64,000 bases of DNA from Mauremys mutica (GCF_020497125.1 NC_059081.1:16649105-16713104); one strand, 5' to 3'. Positions 36,546 through 48,199 are shown, counted from the stretch's first letter. Numbers and translations are program-made. The notes: generated by a model from the letters alone, not told the origin.

Positions 36546-37577
36546 CTGCAGGTAGAAAGTGATTCCTCTGATAAATTACATTGCCCTTCTTCAAGCACTC
36601 TACTTTTCCCATCCCTTTAATGTTTAAAGTAACCTCTCTCTATCTTTCTGTCTCTAGACCTTTGAGTGATAAATGTTTCTAACTAGTCTTGATCAAATCT
36701 GTCACTTGCAATTTCAGGTAGTATATCAATTTAGTCTTTCACATACAATGATTTATTTTATATTTAGAATTGCTGTGGGGCAAACTGGGAATCACTGTAC
36801 AATGATTGTTGAGTGTCTTTGTGGCCTAAGGTTATGGCAGCTGTAAATGTAATTAATTCTGGCTAGTTACCAAATACACATTTGCTGGTTACAGTCACTG
36901 AAAATGGGAGAAATAAAAAACATGTACATCATTTTCCTGTTTCAAACCATATGCCTACATTCCTGGTTTCTGGTATAGTTTGAATTCCTATAATCTTTGA
37001 TCAAATTTACCATTCTTGGGAGGAGGGATAGCTCAGTGGTTTGAGCATTGGCCTGCTAAACCCAGGGTTGTGAATTCAATCCTTGAGGTGGCCACTTAGG
37101 GATCTGGGGCAAAAATTGGCCCTGCTAGTGAAGGCAGGGAACTGGACTCAATGACCTTGCAAGGTCCTTTCCAGTTCTAGGAGACTGGTATATCTCCAAT
37201 TATAAAATAAATTAATTTCAAAGACCATTGGTTTGGTTAACAAACTAACATGAAGCAGATTATAATTTTATTGCTAACGTTTTCCCCCAGAGATTAAAAT
37301 CTTGATATGTACAAAACAAATGCTGCTATTGTAACACTGACAGATCCCAATCGTCGGCAGGTGGGATTCAACCTGCAGCCTCTGGAGCTTAGTGCATGAG
37401 CTTGGTCTCGGGGCCACTGCATGGGACAAAACACCACACCCAGCAGGTGTTTGGGTTACACTATGCATTCCTGGTCTAGAAGAAACATTCTTGCATTCTG
37501 TTTAACACTGAGGATGCACATATAGCTGCAGAGAGAAAAAAAACTGCACATCCCAAATTGTTTCATAAAGTAATTAC
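36546..37577 (-). other. NCKAP5: NCKAP5 intron W3-W4
   Basis: 1.0-kb intron whose only recognised content is the Cry-type SINE at 37019-37207. Confidence 0.8.
37019..37207 (+). repeat. tRNA-derived SINE, turtle Cry type
   Basis: The tRNA-like head gggatagctcagtggtttga holds the polymerase III A box; tgtgaattcaatccttgag holds a slightly altered B box. The body follows (ggccacttagggatctgggg, ctgctagtgaaggcaggga) and the tail gactcaatgaccttgcaagg..tcctttccagttctaggaga resembles CR1 3' ends, with a final tggtatatctccaatt. This structure is the tortoise SINE described in hidden-necked turtles and is my main lineage evidence. It is a SINE, not a working tRNA gene. Confidence 0.88.
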
Positions 37578-40500
37578 CTGTTTAAAAGTTCTTTCATAAA
37601 ACTGTCTTTTGCTGAACATGTGATGGTGGAGGAAGCACTCTTTTGATAACACCTAATCTGGCCAGGGATGTCTTGCGAAGCTTTTGTATTCTTTTTCCCT
37701 TTCAAAACATCATCTAAAATGTCACTATTTTCGGTTTTCTTATTAAATTCATTTTCTGCTTCACAGTGTTGGTCAGTTTTCTTTTTATCTTTTTTTTTCT
37801 CTGACTTTGCCTGCTTATTTCCAAAACCTGAACCTTTTGCTTCTCTCTTTTCAACCTTTGTTTTAGGAACATCAGTTTTTCTACCATTCAGGGCTGGGAG
37901 TTTACTCTTACGAAAACCAAACCAGCTAGCTATAGAGGGCCCGGTCTTTTGTTTCATCTCGGTGGTGGGAGACTTGTTTTGCCCTTGGCCCTTCTGCACA
38001 TTTTCCTGGATACACAACATGACTTTTTCTTCTATTGTAGGTTGCACAACAGATGAACTCAAAGCACTGGTAACCTCTGAGTTTTCTGATATCTTTAAAG
38101 AGGTTTCTTGTCTTTGTGACTTGCTTGCTTCACGTTTACGAGGATATTGTATTCCATCCAAGTTTTGAAATGATGAAATTTGTTCTGTTGGAATAGTAGA
38201 TGATGACTCCAACTCCAATTCCGCTTGCATGATACTTTTTTTGTTTAGTGGATGCTGTTTAGAATTCTCACTGCTTTTTTCATTGTGGACAAATATATTT
38301 GGTGTATCTTTCTGAGAAGGTGATTTGTTTCCCTCACATTTTGAAATGTTGTGAAACGAGTCCACTTTTGGAGATATTCTGAATGGTAGTCTGCTTGGGC
38401 TACCAAGCTGACTATTGGAACTACTCATGCTTCCATCAGAACCTTGTCTAGAATAGAATTTTTCTGGGACTTTTGAAGTATCTGAAAGGGTCTCTGATGC
38501 CATTGCTAACCCAGGACTGGCCTTGATTTGGAATCCTTCCATGGTAGAGTTCTGCCTTGTTAAAGAATTTCCTCTTTCAGAAGTGTTAGTAATAATCTGA
38601 GTCCGTACTTTTCCTAGCCCTTCTGTCACAGGGGTAGCTGGCTTTTCCCCTGTATGAATGCTGAAACTTTGACTACGGGCTTTTGCTCCATTCATTCCCA
38701 GAGCCGGTTTTAAGTATGTTTTGTTACTAGAAGAAACAGATCTCTTAACTAATTTGTTTTCTAATCCATCTCCTCTGTCTACCATCATGCTGCAGTTTTC
38801 AGGTGAGTGAGGTGATGCTGTATCAATAGTAAGTCCCATGGAAAAATTATCTCTTATTTCAGTATCAGCCTTAGTGACTCTTAATTCTGTACCCATTGTT
38901 TCCATGTTGATTAGACACATGGATTCATCCTGCTTGTACTTACATGAACTCACATTGCTTTTGGAAGCTGCATTTATACTGTCTTTTTCTTGTTTCCCTG
39001 GTACAGTAGAACTCTTCCTGAGGAGTTGGGGAGATTTTACAAGTAGTTTCAGTCCTACAGGGAGACGGGTTTTCAGTCCTTTCTCATGAGGGATTTGGAC
39101 AGCATTTGTCGTGTCACTGCCATGAAACGATAGTGGCAATGAGGAACGGTTAACATGAGATAGAAGACGCTCGCTACTATTTGCTGTTTGACATTGTGGA
39201 GATGTGGGCAGACTGTTTGGCATCTTTTGTGGCTGAGGCACTCCACTGCCATCGGATAGTCCTTTTTTGCCCGAATATGTGCTTTGTGAGGAAACCGTTT
39301 CCAGTGACACACAAGCTAGAGAGAAAGTCTTAGCTGTCCGTAATCCTGAGTTAGAAAGCTCCTGATTGCTGCAGAATACTGACTGATTAGAGGGTTTGGG
39401 GCAAGCTCTTTTTGTGAAAACTTTGGAAGGCCCTTGAGAGGTTCCAGGGGAGCTGTGGGACTGCTGAAGCATGTTTTGTGTGCTCATTTCTCCATTCTCT
39501 TGAAGGTGAACTAATTCAATTTTGGCCATGAAAGGTGTATTTGTTGTTAGCATTTCACGATTAGGTTGGTTATGACAAGCAATAGGGTTTGCAATTCTTT
39601 TTAAGGGTGATAATTTAAGACTATTTTTTGCTGTTTCATTGGGAACAGTTGTGCCTGGCTTTATGGATAAAGGTGGAGAATGTTCATAATTTGGTTTTAT
39701 CAACAGTGAAGTTGACCGGCCCGGAGGAGTGGGGGGTGATGGGGATCGAGTTTCTACAATTGCTAAATCACAATGAATATCTCTGGTTGGGGGCTCTCCA
39801 TAGTCACTGGGTTCTATAAGGTGCCGAGGCAGTAATGGCGATTCTGGAACTTCACTCTTTGGATTCTTTGTCCAATCACTTTTGCCTGGAATTTTAGAAT
39901 TTTGAGGAAGATGGGCAGGGCGCTTTGGAATCTCTATGTCTATTTTCGAATCCAGATTATGAGTTGGACTTTGTGCCTTTTTGAATTTTGACAGTTTCAT
40001 AGGCAGCAAAACTGGTGATTTTTCTAGGGTTGTTGGGCCAGATGATAAGGCTGCAGTAGACTCCCCACTATCTGTCATCTTAATTTTCTGTGGTGAAAAC
40101 TTACTTCTGCTGGGTATTTTAGTCAAGTTTTGTTTTTGATTGATACCTGCATGAACAGTGGAGATGGAATTGGCCTTATATGATACATTGTACACTGGCT
40201 TCACTAGCTTTTGTCGCAGAGTATTTTGCAACAATGCTCTTCCAAAGTGTAAAGATTCACTGCATGTCATGGGGACAATTGTATTTTCATTCCCTACATT
40301 ATTCTGAAGAGTCCTTTTCTCGATTTCATCTTCAGGTGTTTCTAAAACAGTGTAGTTTCTAGCATCAGTTCCTGTCTGCAAATTAGTTATTCCCTGAGGT
40401 ATAAATTCAATGTATTCTGCATTGGGCTCACTTTGTGGTCGGTTGATGGAAATTTCATTTCTAGTCACAGTGACTACTCCAGTTTGATGTGAACTGAATT

Positions 40501-41437
40501 CAATAGGCTCGCCATCCTCAGCATCAAATATTACAGTAGTGCATTCTTCAGAAGAAGTCTTTTTTATAAAGTTTTGTTGTTTAATGAAATTACATGTCTT
40601 TGGCCCAATATCTGACTGAGTGGATACTTGTTTTTCCTCTCCATCAGTAGATACAAACTGAGAATTTTCTGTCCCTGCAAGCATGTCAGAGCTCTTTGTA
40701 TGCTTGTCAGTAAAGGGAGTTAATAACAACTCCGATGGACTTTTTTCATCACCGCTTTCTATATGTAATTCATCCATGACTTCATTGTCATCAGTATCTG
40801 AAAACTGTAAATTAAGGTCCTTCCAACCAAGATTAGCAGCACTTTGATCTAGCTGTAGTACAGGCAGCTTAACATTTGTGCATGATTTTACCTCTGACTG
40901 AAAATCATTGACAAAACTAGTTAGTTTTTCAGGTCTTTCCTTTGAATTAAAATATGAACCTTTTTCTGGTAAATGTTTCCCATTAGGCTCCCAACCAAAT
41001 AGACTGTCAGAAATACTGTGGGCTAATTTATTACAGTAGAGCCTGCAACCTTTGCTTGGTACTTCATGCAGCAACACTAAAGATGAAGATTCATCATCTG
41101 CATCATCATGTGAATCTGAATCATAAGTGAAAGTTTTGTTGTGCTCGATGCAAACGCTCCCTATTTCCATTGGCTTACAATGAGTTTGTTCTTCATGGCT
41201 GCCACATTTAATTCCAGGGGAATATATTCCTTCATTGGAGTCCATGCAATCTTTGTAACCCCATTTTGATATTACTGAAGATGGTTCAAATAATATTTTT
41301 CGTTTCTGTAACTTCTTCAGCCCTTCCAAAATGTGGTTTTCCTTGATACGAGTTGGAGGCAGATCGCCTGTAGGACTAGAGAGGTTGCTTGGGAGTGAAG
41401 AACCAATGCTTATTCTTTTATCCCAGCTCATAGATGA
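37578..41437 (-). CDS. NCKAP5: NCKAP5 giant exon W3 (3860 nt, about 1286 codons)
   Basis: This single exon encodes most of the protein. Acceptor taacag|TCATCT (the frame begins SSMSWDKRIS), donor AACAG|GTAATT; phase 0 in, two bases left over. An internal ATG lies two codons in, but splice phase shows it is not the protein start. Numbered from that Met: TRIKENHILEGLKKLQKRK near 28-46; an acidic DSDSHDDADDESSS stretch near 105; a TVIFDAEDGEPIEFSSHQTG block near 300; an SKIP tetrapeptide near 511 (SxIP-type EB-binding motif candidate); a proline-rich SPSPPTPPGRS near 560-570 (possible SH3 ligand, in keeping with Nck binding); an HEKGLKTRLPVGLKLLVKS block; ASWFGFRKSKLPAL around 1168-1181; then a lysine-rich KSEKKKDKKK. 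No globular domain or membrane segment is seen, so it is likely largely disordered. The frame is intact for its full length, strong evidence that it is under selection. Confidence 0.97.
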
Positions 41438-41610
41438 CTGTTAAAAAATAAGAATATGCTGGTAAGAAAAAAAGTAATACCTTTTATTTAATTGGTTATA
41501 AATTGCATTTGGTATTAAGTCTCATCTTGACAAACTGCTATCTTTGGAATTGATGACAATATTCTTTCTTAACACAGTATTTCATAGTAGTGTGAAATAG
41601 GGAGGGTGAT

Positions 41611-41760
41611 TGGTGTGTGTAAGAGAGAGAATGTGGATGAGAGGGGTAAGACAGAAAGAGAGCAGAAGAAATTTGAGTGTGAAAGAGAAAGGGAATGTCT
41701 GAATGAGAGAGAGATTGGGAAAGCAGAGGGAGAGAATGAGGATAGTTGGCTTGAATTTAG
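41611..41760 (+). repeat. GA-rich low-complexity tract
   Basis: Many gagaga, gaaaga and gaatga runs with hardly any pyrimidines on the plus strand. Open frames here on either strand are compositional. Confidence 0.75.
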
Positions 41761-43098
41761 GGGAAAGAGGAAATGGAAATCAATGAGGTGAGTGAATAAA
41801 AAGTGAGAACAGAGGATAGTGAAGGGGCTGTACTCATGCATGCAAACTTATGGTCAGGTGATCTGCCATTTCACATATAAGGAAAAAGAATAAGGGAAGA
41901 CTACACAGCATATATAGTAAATACTGCATATTTACATGACCTCCAGACCACTATGACATGCTGGGCCCTGGGAGGAAACCTCACGAACCCTACTTCTACT
42001 TCTACATTAAAGTCTGTGAGGTAACGGGGCCCTATAAGTACCTAATATAGGGGTTTGTTACTATTGTTATTATTAAGTGAAGAAGTGGGGTTGTTTGGGA
42101 AGTGGGCTTTGTATCCTGCAGTTAAGAACAGTATTAGCAGCTGCTCTTGCCTAGATGTGACTCAGGCAACCACGCAGCCCAGAAGACAACTAGGAAAGGT
42201 TCTGCACTATGGACCATTTATGGGTCTTTTCTTATAACTGATGCTTGGACTTGAGATAGGAGAAGTCGGTTGTAGGTCTTATGTTTATTGTTTGGCTTTA
42301 TATGCTAACAACCAAAAGTAAGTATAGCAACCCAGAAAGCAGAAGAGATTTTATTTTTATTAACCAGAGAGTTTGGTGTCTATTACTGAAGGAAAACCCT
42401 GAGCTCCCATACAGTCCCCAATAGTTTTCTACATGGAACTCTCCTCTCTTTCTGCCTATTTCAACTTACTTTTTGAAAAGGTAGGACGCGCAATACAACA
42501 GAAAATGCTTGAGTATGAACAGCAAACAAAAATGCAAATTGAGCAAAAGCTAGAGATAGGCATAGCTAGAAAAGAAAGGGCAATTTTCTTATAGTGAGAT
42601 AGAGTGTGACTGTGGTACTTTACTAAATTATAGCAAATGTATCTTTACCTTAAATATTACAGAAATTTCCTACCCTTCTGACTGCATACACTGTGCTCCC
42701 TTTAGGATATGGTCAAAGCTACATTTCTAAAACAACATTGGAAAAATTATTGAAAAATATACTATAGGGAAATATCTTCCTCTGGCAAGTTGATGCACTA
42801 GTTGTGACTTCATAAGAGTCTATGGATTCTACTATTCTAAACATAAAGCAGATTCACAGTGAAGGCCAAACCTCAATGTGATTTGTAAAACTTGCTTGGA
42901 ATAGTTCTTGTTAAAATGTTTTGCGTTGTTTTAAATGACTGTGATGCTTGTGAAAAGTGCTGGAGTGAATGTCCTGAGAAAATAAAACAACCCATTTATC
43001 AATGGTAGAGGCAGTGGCAATGTGAGCATCTTTGTGCCTCAAGGCCTCATCGAGAAGGACCACCTCAAAGGACAAGCAGGTAATTCTGGGCCAGGTTC

Positions 43099-43390
43099 CA
43101 GGGGCGGCTCTAGGATTTCCGCCGCCCCAAGCACGGCCGCACGCCGCGGGGGGTGCTCTAGCAGTCGCCGGTCCCGCAGACTCCGCGGCATGCCTGCGGA
43201 TGCTCCACCGGAGCCGCGGGAGCAGCGGCCCCTCCGCAGGCACGTCTGCGGGAGGTCTACCGGAGCCGCGGTCCCAGCGGACCTTCCGCAGACATGCCTG
43301 CGGGAGGTCCGCCAGAACCGCCTGCCACCCTCCCGCTGGGACGCCGCCCCAAGTGCGCGCTTGGCGCGCTGGGGTCTGGAGCCGGCCCTG
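43099..43390. mobile_element. GC-rich non-autonomous hAT element (292 bp)
   Basis: Same family as 10597-10921. Ends CAGGGGCGGCTCTAG and ggagccggccctg. A perfect 8-bp duplication ccaggttc flanks it (43091-43098 and 43391-43398). The interior has the same repeated ctccgcaggcacgtctgcgg and gcgggaggtc..ccggagccgcgg units, giving spurious open frames on both strands. Confidence 0.92.
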
Positions 43391-44353
43391 CCAGGTTCTC
43401 TGCTGTACCCAGCTTCTCCGTCAGGCCCCAACCCAGGGCACAGTTTAAAGCAGTGTTGCTCTAAGATCTATCAGTGGGCAATGATCCCCAAGGAAACATT
43501 TGCCAGCTGAGGATAGCCAAAACGCAGAGTGGTCAAGCCATACCTCTTTCCCACCAACAACACATTCTTTCTCACTTCCCTGGGTAGGGGGCTGCAGGGA
43601 GGGGAGCATAGGAGCCAGCTATGCTGTTTTACCTTCCCTGGAGGCTCCTCAATGCAAACAAAATCCACAGCTAGGGGCATGCTCCTTTTGTGCTGCTTGA
43701 GCTGAGCACAAATAGCAGAGCAGGGCCAAGAATCTACCTCGCAGTCTTTGAACTCTAGAATGCTAAGTGTGTTGGTGGTTTTTCTGAGATGATCAACTGT
43801 CTACTGGGTACTTTACTCACACCACAAACTTCTTCCATTGAACATACATAAGATGGTAACTTTCAGTCACTATTTACCAGGGTTATATCTAGGGCCCTAC
43901 CAAATTCATGGTCCATTTTGGTCAATTTCACAGTCATAGGATTTTAAAAATCATAAATTTAATGATTTCAGATATTTAAATCTGAAATTTCATGGTGTTG
44001 TAATTGTAGGGGTCCTGACCCAAAAAGGAGTTGGGGGCGGGGGTCGCAAGGTTATTGTAGAGGGGGTTGCAGTACTGCTACCCTTACTTCTGTGCTGCTG
44101 CTGGTGGCGGTGCTGTAGTCAGAGATGGGTGGCCAGAGAGCGGTGGCTGTTGGCTGGGAGCCGCCACCAGCAGCAGTGCATAAGTAAGGGTGGCATGGTA
44201 TGGTATTGCCACCCTGACTTCAGAGCTGGGCGGCCAGAGATTGGCAGCTGCTGGCTAGGAGTCCAGCTCTGAAGGCAGAGCCACTGCCAGCAGCAACACA
44301 GAAGGGTGGCATGGTATGGTATTTCCACTCTTACTTCAGAGTTGGGCCCTTGA

Positions 44354-44870
44354 CAGAGGTGAAGGTAAGCTGGTCTGGTCCGGTCCGGTGAATCGGTAAG
44401 AAAGTGCCGACCGTACTGGCTGGGCTGCTTATGATGGCGGGGGGCAAAAAGCGCAGCTACCCAGGGCTCTGGTGGCGATTTAAAGGGTCTGGGGCTCCCG
44501 GCCGCTGCTGCCGCCACTGCTCCTGCGGCTGGAGCCCCGGGTGCTTTAAATTGCTGTCGGAGCCCCAGGGCTCCCAGCCAATGCCACTGCTACCCCGGGG
44601 CCTTGGCAGCGATTTAAAGGGCGTGGGGCTCCCAGCTGCCACTGCCACCACCGTACCTGCGGCTGGAGCCCCGGGTGCTTTAAATCGATGCTGAAGCCTC
44701 GTGCAGCGGGGGCGGGGCAGCGCTGAAGGGCTGGCTGGAGGATTTTGGCCCCAGCCCTGCCCCTTCCATCTGAGGCCCCATCCCTCTGGGGGCCCAGAGG
44801 CCCCCCCAACCTGGCCCAGGACCCAGCCACCCTGCGTATCAGTAAGTCATTTAAGTTACCTTCACTCCTG
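44354..44870. mobile_element. Nested GC-rich insertion inside the hAT element
   Basis: Ends cagaggtgaaggtaa and ttaccttcactcctg are inverted repeats. Flanks gcccttga and gcccttgg are nearly identical, consistent with a target duplication, though the exact boundary is uncertain by one or two bases. The interior has two copies of a ggcgatttaaagggtctggg..gctcc unit and ccccgggtgctttaaat, its partial inverse. Confidence 0.65.
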
Positions 44871-45065
44871 CCCTTGGTCAGCAGCTGCCACTCTCTGGCC
44901 ACCCAGCTCTGAAGGCAGCAGCACAGAAGAGTGGCATGGTCCAGTACTTACTTCTGTGCTGATGCTGGCTGAGCGTCTGGCCAACAGTCACAGCTCTCCG
45001 GCCGCCCAGCTCTGAAGGCAGCGCAGAAGTAAGAGTGGCAATACTGTGACCCCCCCTAAAATAAC

Positions 45066-45093
45066 CTTATGACCACCCCCCCCCCCCCCCCCG
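45066..45093 (+). repeat. Poly-C run
   Basis: About two dozen C after acca, inside the right part of the hAT element. The length is likely to be unreliable in assembly. Confidence 0.85.
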
Positions 45094-45931
45094 CTGCAAC
45101 TCCCTTTTGGGTCAAGACCCCCAATTTGAGAAATGCTGGTCTCCCCCGTGAAATCTGTATAATATAGGGTAAAACCACACAAAAGACCAGATTTCATGGC
45201 GGGAGAGACTAGATTTCATGCTCCGTGATGCGTTTTTCATGGCTGTGAATTTGGTAGGGCCCTAGTTATATCTGAACCTAAGAGCTGAAAGTTTCCATTT
45301 CCCAAATCCTTCACCCCTTTACCTCCCTAGTCTAGCCTCTCTCAAAAAGCCTACTTTGAAGTTAGCATGCTTAGAAAAGGAAACTAAATGAAACATTCTG
45401 ACAAGAAACCTGGAGAAAATCCAAAATTGCCAAGAAATTGCTGTTCAGAGAAGAAGCCTACCATTCAATATGCTCGGTTAATGCAGAGACAGGGAGAATA
45501 GAAAACGATTAAAAACAATATGAGCTCAACTTGCTTAACCCTTTGGCACGTGATGGTGATGCTCCCAGTGTTGTGTGCTAATTCATCATGCATTAGCACT
45601 TTGCATTGAGGTAACTCAACAATTAGGGTCAAGGGGCTAAGCTTCCCTATATGATTCAAGCTGAAATCTCTCCAACTCTTCTATTTAAGCCCATTAGATC
45701 ACATGAGACCTCCTTTCTGATCTATTTTTTTCCTATGCATTGTGGAAGCAAACACTTTCAGTTCATATGTTTCCTGCCTCCTAAACCATAACAATATTTT
45801 TTTTTAAAGCTGCTAAATATACCAAATTCTACCCTTGATTAAATCCAGGAACCCAAATGAAGCCAGTGTGGCACAGCTTGGCCTCATGTGTAAATGCACA
45901 GACTTTTTTTTGCATGTTGTACTCTGTAGGC

Positions 45932-46262
45932 CAGGGGTGGGCAAACTACGGGAGCAGCTCGATGCAGGGTCAGGACAGGCAGGCAGTGCGTGCCGCTGCC
46001 ACCCCGGAGCCGCTCCAGGTAAGCAGCGCCGGGCCGGAACCCACACCCCTTCTTCATCCAGCACCCCAAATCCCTGCCCTGAACCCCTTGCCTGCACCCC
46101 AAATCCCTGCTGCACCCCAACTCCCTGCCCTGAGCCCCCTCATAGACCCTACACTCCTCCTCTGCCCCAACCCCTTGCCCTGAGCCCCTTTCTGCAAACC
46201 GCACCCCCTCTCACACCCCAACCCCCTGCCCCGGCCTTGCATGAAATTTCCCCACCCAGATG
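45932..46262. mobile_element. hAT-like fragment (caggggtgggcaaact family)
   Basis: The left end CAGGGGTGGGCAAACT is the same as that of the element at 11504. It is followed by a CpG-rich part and a C-rich stretch of ccccaaatccctgccctg-like units (46060-46240). The matching right end is not found, so the copy is truncated. Confidence 0.7.
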
Positions 46263-46757
46263 TGACACTCAGCCCTTGTGCCAGATAGCTTAAGGAGTTA
46301 AGGAGGCCTGAAGTTTGTTCGGACAGCTCCTCTCACATTCTCACATTTCCCCCCCACCAAACTCTAACAAGTTTGATAATCATGTAAAGGGATGAAGGGG
46401 GAGAAGATTTAAAGGGGGAGAAGAAGAAGAAAGGCAAATAGTTCAGAAATTTCTGACTGCTCCATTCCGCTGGGTAGGAAAGATAGAAAATGAAGACCAG
46501 CTTGGCTTAACCAAAAAAATAAAAAGGAGTCATATAAAAAATGGAAACTATGACAAATTACAAAGGACGAATATAGGCAAACAACACAGGAATGCAGGGG
46601 CAAGATTAGAAAGGTAAAGGCACAAAATGAGCTCAAATTAGCTACAGGAATAAAGGGAAATAAGAAGACTTTTTATCAATACATTAGAAGCAAGAGGAAG
46701 ACCAAGGACAGGGTAGGCCCACTGCTCAGTGAGGAGGGAGAAACAGTAATAGGAAAC

Positions 46758-47840
46758 TTGGAAATGGCAGAGATGCTCAATGACTTCTTTGTTTTGGTCT
46801 TCACAGAGAAGTCTGAAGGAATGCCTAACATAGTGAATGCTAATGGGAAGTGGGTAGGTTTGGAAGATAAAATAAAAAAAGAACAAGTTAAAAATCACTT
46901 AGAAAAATTAGATGCCTGCAAGTCACCAGGGCCTGATGAAATGCATCCTAGAATACTCAAGGAGCTAATAGTGGAGGTATCTGAGCCTCTAGCTATTATC
47001 TTTGGAAAATCATGGGAGACAGGAGAGATTCCAGAAGACTGGAAAAGGGCAAATATAGTGCCCATCTATAAAAAAGGAAATAATAACAAACGAGGAAACT
47101 ACAGACCAGTTAGTTTAACTTCTGTGCCAGGGAAGATAATGGAGCACGTAATTAAGGAAATCATCTGCAAACACTTGGAAGGTGGTAAGGTGACAGGGAA
47201 TAGCCAGCATGGGTTTGTAAAGAACAAATCGTGTCAAACCAATCTGATAGCTTTCTTTGATAGGATAACGAGTCTTGTGGATATGGGAGAAGCGGTGGAT
47301 GTGGTATACCTAGACTTTAGTAAGGCATTTGATACGGTCTCGCATGATATTCTCATCAATAAACTAGGCAAATACAACTTAGATGTGGCTACTATAAGGT
47401 GGGTGCATAACTGGCTGGATAACCATACTCAGAGAGTAGTTATTAATGGTTCCCAATCCTGCTGGAAAGGTATAAGAAGTGAGATTCCACAGGGGTCTCT
47501 TTTGGGACCGGCTCTGTTCAATATCTTCATCAACAACTCAGATATTGGCATAGAAAGTATGCTTATTAAGTTTGCAGATGATACCAAACTAGGAGGAATT
47601 GCAACTGTTTTGGAGGATAGGGTCATTATTCAAAATGATCTGGACAAATTGGAGAAATGGTCTGAGGTAAACAGGATGAAGTCTAATAAAGACAAATGCA
47701 AAGTGCTCCACTTCGGAAGGAACAATCAGTTTCACACATACAGAATGGGAAGAGACTGTCTAGGAAGGAGTATGGCAGAAAAGGATCTAGGGGTTATAGT
47801 GGACGACAAGGTAAATATGCAAAAAAAAAAGCAAATTTGA
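46758..47840 (+). pseudogene. CR1 reverse transcriptase domain (frameshifted copy)
   Basis: An open frame of 360 codons covering most of the RT domain. Visible RT blocks in order: [67 protein letters not shown] (first catalytic Asp), [24 protein letters not shown] (catalytic FADD, codons at 47571-47582) and KCKVLHFGR. After DDKVNMQ the frame meets ten A residues (47821-47830) and ends. The usual sequence between DHKLNMSQQCD and [10 protein letters not shown] is missing, and downstream CR1 coding continues in another frame. The copy is therefore dead, although the catalytic residues are intact. Confidence 0.93.
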
Positions 47841-48199
47841 TTCTGGGATGCATTAACAGGTGTGTTGCGAGCAAGACACAAAAAGTCATTCCTCTGATCT
47901 CCTCTGCGCTGGTTACGTCTCAACTGGAATATTGTGTCCAGTTCTGGGCACAGCATTTCAAGAAAGATGTGGAGAAATTGGAGAGGGTCCAGAGAAGAGC
48001 AACAAGAATGATTAAAGGTCTAGAGAACATGACCTATGAAAGAAGACTGAAAAAATTAGGATTGTTTAGTTTGGAAAAGAGAAGACTGAGGGGATACATG
48101 ATAGCAGTTTTCAAGTATCTAAAAGGGTGTCATAAGGAGGAGGGAGAAAACTTGTTCATCTTAGCCTCTAAGGATAGAACAAGAAGCAATGGGCAGTAA
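47832..48199 (+). pseudogene. CR1 ORF2 C-terminal region (separate frame)
   Basis: Reads [50 protein letters not shown] and RATRMIKGLENMTYERRLKK, followed by LGLFSLEKRRLRGYMIAVFK. This is the conserved CR1 ORF2 C terminus. It lies in a different frame from the RT part because of the deletion at the A10 tract. Confidence 0.9.

Larger units (their letters stand above)
43890..45264. mobile_element. hAT element, tagggccctaccaaatt ends (1375 bp)
   Basis: Left end tagggccctaccaaattcat and right end gtgaatttggtagggcccta are long inverted repeats. A perfect 8-bp duplication gttatatc flanks it (43882-43889 and 45265-45272). Subterminal parts also pair: gacccaaaaaggagttgggg near 44017 and aactcccttttgggtcaaga near 45098. 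The interior repeats a agagctgggcggccagaga-like unit several times, holds a nested insertion (44354-44870) and a long C run. No transposase coding is seen. Confidence 0.92.

Noticed and set aside
36545..36619. Longer version of exon W4 starting near 36605
   Set aside because: The frame is open, but the upstream AGs lack a pyrimidine tract, while ttctacctgcag at 36546 is a good acceptor and gives the right phase.
37019..37100. tRNA gene
   Set aside because: A and B boxes are present but the sequence continues into a SINE body and tail and cannot fold as a full cloverleaf; it is a SINE head.
37668..38168. 166-codon plus-strand frame opposite the giant exon
   Set aside because: Shadow of the NCKAP5 coding strand; hydrophobic Phe/Leu/Ser composition is the expected complement of Lys/Glu/Ser codons.
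41569..41841. Ser/Leu/Phe-rich minus-strand frame of 90 codons
   Set aside because: Translation of a GA-rich simple tract; composition explains it.
43022..43510. Open frames of 130-162 codons on both strands
   Set aside because: Same cause: the sister GC-rich hAT copy. Gly/Arg/Pro-rich translations mirror each other on opposite strands.
45813..46293. A 152-codon plus-strand frame and minus-strand partners
   Set aside because: They are made from ccccaaatccctgcc-like low-complexity units of a hAT fragment, not a gene.
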